Shown here piece by piece: positions 57,507 to 64,000 of a DNA stretch of 64,000 nucleotides (positions are counted from its first letter, which is position 1; every line of letters begins with the position of its first letter). The translations under genes and the position numbers were made by a program. The notes under the pieces were generated by a model. It made no database searches. It was given only the letters and a program-made list of their open reading frames with translations, and was not told where the DNA came from. This DNA is from Gluconobacter thailandicus F149-1 = NBRC 100600 (GTDB taxonomy: Bacteria; Pseudomonadota; Alphaproteobacteria; Acetobacterales; Acetobacteraceae): assembly GCF_000964465.1 (NCBI RefSeq), contig NZ_BANH01000009.1, positions 1 through 64,000 on the forward strand, given 5' to 3'.

Positions 57507-57823
57507 AATTTCCCTGACCACTGTGATGAAGCTATCACGCGGGGCGAAATCGCCTTCTGCCATGCTTCCCGCAAGAATAAAACGAAAGAAGCAATGCTCG
57601 TGACTGGTTTCTTTTTGTCATATCCCAGACATTGAAAAATCTGCCGTTGGGCCCAGGAACGCCTCTTCCACATTCAGGCCAGAAAATAAAACCGGGACCA
57701 GCTCATGATGCTCTCGAAGAAGAGATGAGGGCAGACACAAACCTTGTTGATATTGATTCTGATTTACGACAACGTCATCCAAAGCATTGCACTACACCCC
57801 CTCACCCAGAAAGGCATTTTTCA
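57507..57823. other. Divergent promoter region of the MFS transporter and sodC
   Basis: 317 bases without a credible gene. A/T-rich patches occur around 57740-57780 (GATATTGATTCTGATTTACG). No operator-like repeat stands out. Confidence 0.3.
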
Positions 57824-58360
57824 ATGTTTGAACTGACATCAAAACTCAGGGCATTTTTGACGATTGGTTTGGTCGTGACGCCATCTCTTGCGTTTTCAGC
57901 CGAGACAGCAACAGCCAATCTCATTGACGCAAGCGGAAAGCCTGCAGGGACCGTGCGCGTTACGGATGCTCCGAAAGGCGTCCTGCTTCATATCGAAGCC
58001 AAAGGCCTTACGCCCGGCTGGCACGGAATCCATTTCCATGAAAAAGGCGACTGCGCTGCGCCGAAGTTCACCAGTGCCGGAGCACATGTCCATACGGCGA
58101 AGTCTGTCATTCATGGCGTACTTAATGACAATGCAAATGATTTTGGCGATCTGACCAACATCTATGCGGCCCCGGATGGGAGTGCATCAGCAGAAATCTA
58201 CTCGACGTTTGTTTCCCTGAGAGGTGCTTCTTCGCGTGCAGCGTTGCTGGATGCTGACGGAAGTTCCGTTGTAATCCACGCTCAGGCTGACGATTACAAA
58301 AGCCAGCCCATTGGCGGCTCTGGTGCCCGCGTTGCCTGCGGCGTCCTGAAGCAGGACTGA
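57824..58360 (+). CDS. sodC: Periplasmic Cu-Zn superoxide dismutase
   Basis: 178 residues. A signal peptide (about 1-26, VVTPSLAFSAE) sends it to the periplasm. Copper ligands are in HGIHFHEKGDC (two His) and VVIHAQADDY. The bridging histidine is in SAGAHVHT, and a further zinc histidine in SVIHG. Where E. coli SodC has a zinc histidine before GDL (HLGDL), this protein reads DFGDL, a variant I believe occurs in other alphaproteobacteria. The end GGSGARVACGVLKQD has the disulfide cysteine. AAAGG precedes the ATG at 57824. It detoxifies superoxide made by the oxidative respiratory chain. Confidence 0.93.
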   Translation: MFELTSKLRAFLTIGLVVTPSLAFSAETATANLIDASGKPAGTVRVTDAPKGVLLHIEAKGLTPGWHGIHFHEKGDCAAPKFTSAGAHVHTAKSVIHGVLNDNANDFGDLTNIYAAPDGSASAEIYSTFVSLRGASSRAALLDADGSSVVIHAQADDYKSQPIGGSGARVACGVLKQD

Positions 58361-58390
58361 CATTTTCCGAGCCTCTATTGCCTGAAAAAT

Positions 58391-58423
58391 TCTGGCGGCC
58401 CCCTCATAGAGGAGGCCGCCAGA
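58391..58423 (-). terminator. Candidate terminator hairpin, minus strand
   Basis: TCTGGCGGCC and GGCCGCCAGA form a perfect ten-base stem. On the minus strand the stem is followed by ATTTTT, so it could end transcripts of the alpha-E operon, though it is about 310 bases past that gene. It also lies 30 bases after sodC and may cap that message. Confidence 0.55.
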
Positions 58424-58480
58424 CGCCCCAAAGCAACGCAACACCCATGGTAAAAAGTGAATTTTCGGCCCAGTCGTGCA

Positions 58481-58498
58481 GGCCCTTGCCCAAGGGCC
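58481..58498. repeat. Short perfect palindrome
   Basis: GGCCCTTG-CC-CAAGGGCC, eight-base arms with a two-base centre, in the sodC/alpha-E intergenic region. No T-run is attached. Confidence 0.5.
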
Positions 58499-58735
58499 GG
58501 CCCGGCCGCTGAACTCTGAGGTTTACCAAAGTAATCTGGCGCCTGATGTCTGAGTAGACATCGCGTCTCGATCAAAGACCAACGAGGGCTTCGTCGCGAC
58601 AGTTCACAGAGTGGCATACATTCCGGAAGACGCGTATTTTGCGCAACCTCCTGAAATGGTTCTAACGCTTCTCAACCCGTCGGAGAGGCAGGACATTTTA
58701 ATGCTGTCCCCGATCCTGCTCATGCCTTTACGCTG

Positions 58736-59767
58736 TCATTGCTCCCCATGACATTCAGAAAGATGAAGTCTTTCAACCGGAGGCCAATAAGCAGCCGCGA
58801 CTTCACTCTGGATCGCTTCGATCTGGTTCTGGATCCAGTGCATGTATTCATGGAGCCCGCGAATGATGATTTCCTCGGCCGTCTGATCTTCCAAAGTAGC
58901 CCGAAGTTCAGACAACCGTTCCTGAATGGCGTAATTCTGCCGCCGTAGATTGTAATGCGCAGACAGAGCCGCCAGTACCGTATCAGTCTGCCGAAGGTTC
59001 AGGGCCAGAGACCGTGGGAATCCTTCATTTTTCAACAGAAACCCAACAACGTTGGCAGGTGTGGTTGTTACGGGCTGCAAACGGCGAAACGCATGATAAG
59101 CCGCAGCAGAGCGCAGAACAGACGCCCACTGTGTCGTATCGATTTCCGAGCCGACCTCTTCCTCGCAGGGCAGAAGTGTATGGTACCGTGTGTCAATCAG
59201 ACGGGTAATCTGATCGCTGCGTTCCAGATGGCGACCCAGAAGATAAAATAGCCACGCCTGATCGCGGTAAAGCGTCCCTTCCGTCACGCCTGTATGCGTC
59301 TGACACTCCTGCTTGATCCTGTTGCACAGAGCAGAAAGGCCAGTCCGGCGGATGTCTGACGGGTCAAGGTCCAGCACCCATCGTGTGAAGACGTTCAGGT
59401 GCATCCACATTTCTGTGGAAATCAGCGGCCGTGCAGAGCGGGCATTTTCACGCACCGCATTCGCCATGCCCTTGATGGAACTCGGATTGGCCAGGTCAGT
59501 GATGTAGAACTGGATGTAATCCTGCTCCGTTGCAGCAGGATGCAGCGCCTGAAACCGCTCCTCATCGGAGTTGATCTGGACGATTGTTTCCCAGACGGTT
59601 TTACCATCCGGCCCCCGGACAAATGCTTCCGTGACTTCAATCAGGCGGGCCAGATTTTCGATACGCTCCATGTAACGGGCCAGCCACATCATGCTCTCGG
59701 CATAGCGCGACAGAAGCGTGTTGAGGTTGGAGAGCATTCCGTTCGAGGTTGGAGATAGCTGTGTCAT
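58736..59767 (-). CDS. Alpha-E domain protein (DUF403)
   Basis: 343 residues, almost all alpha-helical. It begins with the family hallmark LSRYAESMMWLARYMERIEN and LARLIEVTEAF. Other conserved parts include WLFYLLGRHLERSDQITRLI and LKNEGFPRSLALNLRQTDTV. Alpha-E proteins nearly always sit beside a circularly permuted ATP-grasp protein and a transglutaminase-like protein, as here, and are thought to act in one complex of unknown product. Its ATG overlaps the ATP-grasp gene's stop (ATGA). Confidence 0.93.
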   Translation of the reverse strand: MTQLSPTSNGMLSNLNTLLSRYAESMMWLARYMERIENLARLIEVTEAFVRGPDGKTVWETIVQINSDEERFQALHPAATEQDYIQFYITDLANPSSIKGMANAVRENARSARPLISTEMWMHLNVFTRWVLDLDPSDIRRTGLSALCNRIKQECQTHTGVTEGTLYRDQAWLFYLLGRHLERSDQITRLIDTRYHTLLPCEEEVGSEIDTTQWASVLRSAAAYHAFRRLQPVTTTPANVVGFLLKNEGFPRSLALNLRQTDTVLAALSAHYNLRRQNYAIQERLSELRATLEDQTAEEIIIRGLHEYMHWIQNQIEAIQSEVAAAYWPPVERLHLSECHGEQ

Positions 59768-61236
59768 ACGGACATCACCCAGGTATCCTTGGACCCGCCA
59801 CCTTGAGAGGAATTCACCACCAGAGAGCCTTTCCGAAGCGCCACACGGGACAACCCACCGGGCAGAACCCAGGTCGATTTCCCAGTCAGGGCGAAGGGAC
59901 GCAGATCCACATGGCGCGCTTCCACGCCCGCATCACACAGGGTGGGCGACACAGACAGGTCGATGACGGGTTGGCTGATATAATTTGACGGATTATCCTG
60001 CAAGCGCTGCCTGAAATCCTCAAGCTCGCTTTCGGTTGCATGGGGACCAATCAGTAGTCCGTACCCGCCCGACTCTCCCACAGGCTTCACGACAAGCCTT
60101 TCGAGATTGGCAAGCGTAAAAGCCAACCCTTCCGGTTCAGCGCAAATATGCGTCTCTACGCTCCCCAGAATAGGCTCTTCATTGAGGTAATACTTGATGA
60201 TCCGGGGCATGTACGCATACACAGCCTTGTCGTCTGCAACGCCTGTGCCCAGCGCATTGGCAATCGTCACATTCCCACGCCGATACGCCTCGACCAATCC
60301 TGGCACGCCCAGAAGGCTTTCCGGGTTAAAGGCCAGCGGGTCCAGAAAGGCATCGTCAATGCGGCGATAGATGGAGTGAACCGGGCGCAATCCCGCGACG
60401 GTCCGCATATAGACATGGTGGTTCTCCACCAGAAGATCGCGCCCCTCCACAAGAGGCACACCCATCTCACGCGCCAGAAACACATGCTCGAAATAGGCGG
60501 AATTGTAGATCCCGGGAGACAGCAGAACCACCTGTGGATTTTCAACACCTTCGGGAGCGACATCACACAGAGCCCGATGCAGGCGCAGTCCATAGTCTTC
60601 AACAGAACGCAGCGGCACTCCAGACGCCAGATCCGGCATAAGCCGCAGCATCATGTGCCGGTTCTCGATCACATACGACACGCCTGAGGGTGTTCTCGCA
60701 TTGTCTTCCAGAACCAGAAACCGCCCGCTCCGATCCCGGATCAGATCCGTTCCGTTGATATGGACATAAACGCCACCTGGAACATCCACTCCGACCATCG
60801 CCTGACAGTAATTGGCATTTTTCAGAACCAGATCTGCGGGAATCAGACCGTCCTGAAGGATTTTCCGGTCATGGTAGATGTCCCACAGGAACATGTTGAT
60901 CGCCTTGACGCGCTGTTGCACGCCCCGTTCGATGAATGCCCATTCCTCGGCTGTCAGCACACGTGGAATGACATCGAACGGCAGAACACGATCAATGGCC
61001 TCACGATCCGTATAAACAGTAAACGTAATCCCCAGCCGATAGAGCTGTGTTTCGGCATTCGCAGTGCGATACCGCAGTTCCTTGATGTCAAAATGCGCCA
61101 GGCGTTCCTGAACCTGCCGAAGGGCTTCCGGGAGCTCTTCTCCACGGTTCATGAGTTCGCAAAAGAATTCAGGCCTGTGATAGGCAGAAAAAATACCGGC
61201 TTCCTGGGCCTGGGAGTGCAAGACGTTGGACTTCAT
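59764..61236 (-). CDS. Circularly permuted type 2 ATP-grasp protein
   Basis: 490 residues. Matches the CP_ATPgrasp_2 (DUF404/407) family: RVLPFDVIPRVLTAEEWAFI, LVLEDNARTPSGVSYVIENR, and later LVVKPVGESGGYGLLIGPHA with the lysine and glycine loop of the nucleotide site, then SYISQPVIDL-like strand (NYISQPVIDL). ATP-grasp enzymes join a carboxylate to an amine via acyl phosphate, so a peptide or amide bond is the probable product. The start at 61236 (MKSNVLHSQ) has GGAAGCGGGG ahead. It precedes the alpha-E gene in an operon and diverges from the transglutaminase gene. Confidence 0.93.
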   Translation of the reverse strand: MKSNVLHSQAQEAGIFSAYHRPEFFCELMNRGEELPEALRQVQERLAHFDIKELRYRTANAETQLYRLGITFTVYTDREAIDRVLPFDVIPRVLTAEEWAFIERGVQQRVKAINMFLWDIYHDRKILQDGLIPADLVLKNANYCQAMVGVDVPGGVYVHINGTDLIRDRSGRFLVLEDNARTPSGVSYVIENRHMMLRLMPDLASGVPLRSVEDYGLRLHRALCDVAPEGVENPQVVLLSPGIYNSAYFEHVFLAREMGVPLVEGRDLLVENHHVYMRTVAGLRPVHSIYRRIDDAFLDPLAFNPESLLGVPGLVEAYRRGNVTIANALGTGVADDKAVYAYMPRIIKYYLNEEPILGSVETHICAEPEGLAFTLANLERLVVKPVGESGGYGLLIGPHATESELEDFRQRLQDNPSNYISQPVIDLSVSPTLCDAGVEARHVDLRPFALTGKSTWVLPGGLSRVALRKGSLVVNSSQGGGSKDTWVMSV

Positions 61237-61497
61237 CTGTATGCCCCGCTTCCTTACCCGACGATTGTATGAAGCATACCCGGCCGGATCATTACGATTA
61301 TTTATTAACCTATCAATTCCGCCCTGTTTGCCAAGGAGGAAAAGCACGAAGCAGTTCTGTTTTTTCCAGAACATATCAGGAGAGTTGCCGTTCCCGCTCT
61401 TCCTGTTACGATGGGAGAAGGATCAAGGACTACCGCCCGCATCCCTCAGGGACTGAAAACCAGAAGGTCATGCGCGGCTTTCAGGAAACATGAGAGA

Positions 61498-62340
61498 ATG
61501 AACACGCCCGTGATGATCCGTCATCACACTTCCTATCGCTATGATCGTCCCGTGTTTCTGGGTCCCCAGACGATCCGTCTGCGCCCTCCGGCCAGAACAT
61601 GCAACACGGTTCTGGCCTATGCCCTGAGCATTGGTCCCGGTGAGAGCCAGATTACCTGGCATCAGGACCTGTATGCCAATACCGTTGCCAAAGCCACCTT
61701 CCAGGACCGGGTATCGCATTTCGATATCGAAGTCCGCATGACGGTAGATCTGACGCCCTACAATCCCCTCATCGCCCCACGCTACCCCACTGAAGAAGTC
61801 AGTCCGTTCTACAGAGAGGAGATTGAAGACAAGTCTATCCTGGAAGCCTTTCTGAACGAAGAGTTTTCATCATCAGGGGAAACGGATCTGGACCGGCTGG
61901 TCTGGCTCAATCGCCGGATTGCCGCTGCTCTGCGCTATCAGCCCCGCATGGAACCAGGAATCTGGACACCTGCTGAAACGCTGTCTCGCCAGACGGGTTC
62001 CTGCCGGGACAGTGGGTGGCTTCTGGTGGCTTTTGCACGCCATCTCGGCTTCGCCGCCCGCTTTGTCTCCGGATATCTCATTCAGTCCTCCTCGCAGGAA
62101 AACGCCCCACACGGGCTCATCTGCGATCTTCACGCCTGGGCTGAAATCCTGCTGCCCCAGCATGGCTGGCTGGGTTTCGATACGACGTCCGGACTGATCA
62201 CGGCACAAAACCATATTCCTCTTGCTGTTTCCGCAACACCAGAAGACGCAGCCCCGGTTTCAGGCCTTCTGGATCACTGTCAGGCACGTTTCGATGTTCT
62301 GATGGAAGCACAGCATTTGCATGAAGTGGCAAAGACCTGA
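61498..62340 (+). CDS. Transglutaminase-like cysteine peptidase family protein
   Basis: 280 residues. N-terminal bacterial transglutaminase-like domain begins MIRHHTSYRYDRPVFLGPQT and IRLRPPARTC. The catalytic core has the cysteine in RQTGSCRDSGWLLVAFARHL, the histidine in CDLHAWAEILLPQHGWLGFD and aspartate in that same strand. No signal peptide. Relatives work as amidases or isopeptidases. Start at 61498 (MNTPV) is preferred, with MIRHH five codons later also possible. Diverges from the ATP-grasp operon; followed by the zinc peptidase gene. Confidence 0.92.
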   Translation: MNTPVMIRHHTSYRYDRPVFLGPQTIRLRPPARTCNTVLAYALSIGPGESQITWHQDLYANTVAKATFQDRVSHFDIEVRMTVDLTPYNPLIAPRYPTEEVSPFYREEIEDKSILEAFLNEEFSSSGETDLDRLVWLNRRIAAALRYQPRMEPGIWTPAETLSRQTGSCRDSGWLLVAFARHLGFAARFVSGYLIQSSSQENAPHGLICDLHAWAEILLPQHGWLGFDTTSGLITAQNHIPLAVSATPEDAAPVSGLLDHCQARFDVLMEAQHLHEVAKT

Positions 62341-62379
62341 CATCATGCTTCGGCAAGAGCTGCATAAGGTGCCGAAGCT

Positions 62380-63462
62380 GTGAAACTTTTCTCGTGTCAG
62401 TGCTGCCAGCAGGCTCTGTATTTCGAAAATACAACATGTGAGTCCTGCCATCATCCGGTTGGGTATCTCCCCGGCCTTTCCGCACTGACGGCCCTTGAAC
62501 CTGCGGGTCATGGCCGGTGGCATCCCATGGAACCACAGGTTCGGAACGCAGAACTCGTTTACTGCTCCAACCATGACCATGACGCCTGCAACTGGCTTAC
62601 GACCCCAAGCCAGACAGGCCAGCCGCCCGTCTGTTTCGCCTGCCGCTTCAATCGGACCATTCCCAATCTGGAAGATCCGAAAAACCTTGAACGGTGGCGG
62701 AAAATCGAAGTCGCCAAGCATCGTCTGTTCTATACCTTGATGCGCCTCAAGCTCCCGATCCGGAGCTGGCGGGAAGATCCGAACAACGGACTTGCGTTTA
62801 ATTTTCTTGATGATGCGCCGGACGGCTCAGCCCCAGTCATGACCGGCCATAACAACGGTCTCGTCACGCTGGCCATCCGCGAAGCTGACGACGCAGAGCG
62901 CGAACGCATGCGCGTGGAAATGGGGGAGTATTACCGCACCCTTCTCGGCCATTTCCGCCATGAGATCGGCCATTACTACTGGAATGTTCTGGTGCGCGAT
63001 GCCGGACGCCTGGAAAGCTGCCGCGCCATCTTCGGAGATGACAGTCAGGATTATCAGGACGCTCTACAACGCCACTATAACAATCCCCCTCCGGAAGACT
63101 GGCGCGAACGCCACGTCAGCAGCTACGCCACGTCCCATCCGTGGGAAGATTTTGCCGAGACATGGGCCCATTACCTGCACATCGTCTCCACTCTTGAAAC
63201 GGCCTGGGCCTACGGTGTCACAATTCATCCCGGCATTCCGGATCCATCCACCCTGTCGACGGATGGCCCGATGAACGACCCCTATCTGACCGCGACCTTT
63301 GACGAGATCATGGACGCCTGGGTTCCGCTAACATCTGCAGTCAACAGCCTCAACCGCTCTATGGGGCTGGCTGATTTTTACCCATTTGTCCTGACGGCAG
63401 GTGTGCGGGAAAAGCTGGCGTTCATCCACGCCCTGATCCGGGAAACACAGGCCCTTCGTTAG
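62380..63462 (+). CDS. Zinc-binding metallopeptidase with N-terminal zinc ribbon
   Basis: 360 residues starting at GTG. The first 90 residues hold a zinc-ribbon-like set of cysteines (CQCCQ, CESC, CSNHDHDAC, CFAC). The catalytic part has HEIGHYYW at about 192-199, a zinc HExxH variant (HEIGH), with the third ligand probably in the HPWEDFAETWAHYL segment. This is the 'putative zinc-binding metallo-peptidase' family that accompanies the ATP-grasp/alpha-E/transglutaminase genes. Cytoplasmic. It starts 39 bases after the transglutaminase gene. Four bases overlap with the end of the convergent LysR gene. Confidence 0.9.
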   Translation: MKLFSCQCCQQALYFENTTCESCHHPVGYLPGLSALTALEPAGHGRWHPMEPQVRNAELVYCSNHDHDACNWLTTPSQTGQPPVCFACRFNRTIPNLEDPKNLERWRKIEVAKHRLFYTLMRLKLPIRSWREDPNNGLAFNFLDDAPDGSAPVMTGHNNGLVTLAIREADDAERERMRVEMGEYYRTLLGHFRHEIGHYYWNVLVRDAGRLESCRAIFGDDSQDYQDALQRHYNNPPPEDWRERHVSSYATSHPWEDFAETWAHYLHIVSTLETAWAYGVTIHPGIPDPSTLSTDGPMNDPYLTATFDEIMDAWVPLTSAVNSLNRSMGLADFYPFVLTAGVREKLAFIHALIRETQALR

Positions 63463-64000
63463 GACGGCATTTTAGGCGTCCCGAACAGGCGCGTCCGCAT
63501 CTGGCGCGCCTGATGAATAAAATACAGCTTGGCGCCCGTCATCCGCACAGACCGGTACACAAGATAAACAGGCGCCGTCAGGGCCGTGCGGGATGAGAGA
63601 GGAATGTAAGTAATCTGCCCTGCATGATGCTGTTGCATCGAATGCGGCACAACAGAAATACCCAGCCCTCCGGCTACGAGACTTAACGCAGCCATAAGCT
63701 GCGGGCCTTTCTGCCGAATATTGGGCATAAATCCGGCACCCAGACAGGCATCTACAATCGTCTTGTAGAGGCCGTTGTTATACTGGCTCTGATAGAGGAT
63801 GAAGTCTTCGTTCTCGAGATCCGCCAGCCTGAGCCCCTCTGCTGGTGGGTTGAGAGCCAGTGGGTGCGCCCTGGGAACCGCCACCACCATCGGCTCTTCC
63901 AGAATCAGTTCCACCATCACATCCGATACATCCGGGATGGAGGCACGCACGAACGCCACGTCCACAAGATCATCTCGCAAAGCCCCAAGAAGCTGACTGG
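63459..64000 (-). CDS. LysR-family regulator, C-terminal part (runs off the window)
   Basis: Only the substrate-binding domain is present, about 180 residues: LLGALRDDLVDVAFVRAS, MVVAVPRAHPLALNPP, and SLVAGGLGISVVPHSMQQ, typical of LysR effector domains. The reading frame is open to the last base of the window, so the DNA-binding domain and start lie beyond 64000. The pattern (aromatic or chloro-compound regulator-like AFVRAS) resembles the BenM/CatM group loosely. Confidence 0.88.
   Translation of the reverse strand, partial: SQLLGALRDDLVDVAFVRASIPDVSDVMVELILEEPMVVAVPRAHPLALNPPAEGLRLADLENEDFILYQSQYNNGLYKTIVDACLGAGFMPNIRQKGPQLMAALSLVAGGLGISVVPHSMQQHHAGQITYIPLSSRTALTAPVYLVYRSVRMTGAKLYFIHQARQMRTRLFGTPKMPS

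Larger units (their letters stand above)
58361..58735. other. Intergenic region with hairpins after sodC
   Basis: 375 bases, no credible gene. Two hairpins (58391-58423 and 58481-58498) and a GC-rich stretch GGCCGGCCCGGCCGC lie here between converging genes. The first hairpin is listed separately. Confidence 0.4.

Noticed and set aside
58375-58617. Minus-strand frame after sodC
   Set aside because: It spans the hairpins, is Arg/Cys-rich and has no ribosome site.

Overview
The window looks like chromosomal DNA of an acetic acid bacterium (Acetobacteraceae, most like Gluconobacter). The main reason is the membrane-bound PQQ glucose dehydrogenase gene (42294-44765). The Hint-domain exported protein, several TonB receptors and an RpoH with the alphaproteobacterial/enteric 'RpoH box' fit this. 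I ran no database search, so the genus is an inference. I see no insertion sequence, prophage, CRISPR array or rRNA. One tRNA-Tyr is present.

Layout. 49-1164: a class II Fic protein with four half-sites in its promoter. 1668-6512: a likely sulfur- or organic-compound scavenging set (flavin monooxygenase, orphan periplasmic binding protein, TonB receptor), followed by a second TonB receptor (6843-9182). 9397-18382: a nearly complete reductive pyrimidine degradation cluster. It encodes the two-subunit dihydropyrimidine dehydrogenase, dihydropyrimidinase, an M20 amidase, an omega-transaminase, an NCS1 permease and a RutR-type regulator, with matching RutR-like operators in both of its promoters. 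18668-21209: Ada, tRNA-Tyr, RlmB. 21878-23599: Hint-domain protein. 23657-28134: OYE reductase/ArsR pair with a strong operator, TspO, a small membrane protein, a pseudouridine synthase, and rpoH with a possible SD-masking hairpin in its leader. 28336-36924: envelope glycosyltransferases, a small membrane protein/XRE pair, gap-pgk, a lipoprotein, a degenerate membrane-anchored exonuclease VII-like protein and DUF4186.

36906-41277: an Lrp regulator plus amino acid permease diverge from a class V aminotransferase-fold enzyme and an ornithine-cyclodeaminase-family enzyme, probably an amino acid catabolic unit. 41324-44765: quinoprotein glucose dehydrogenase and an outer-membrane barrel. 45172-46077: a GAF-Fis regulator without the AAA+ domain. 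46089-53614: ArsC/YffB-like protein, glycerophosphodiesterase, CutC, an exported lipase-like hydrolase, a lipoprotein gamma-glutamyltransferase, LysR and an MHS-family transporter. 53752-58360: a third TonB receptor (paralogue of the one at 6843), an MFS exporter and SodC. 58736-63462: the four-gene circularly permuted ATP-grasp / alpha-E / transglutaminase-like / zinc metallopeptidase module, the least understood system here. A LysR gene runs off the right edge.

Gene starts were chosen by Shine-Dalgarno sites, signal peptides and overlaps with neighbours, so several are shorter than the longest open frame.
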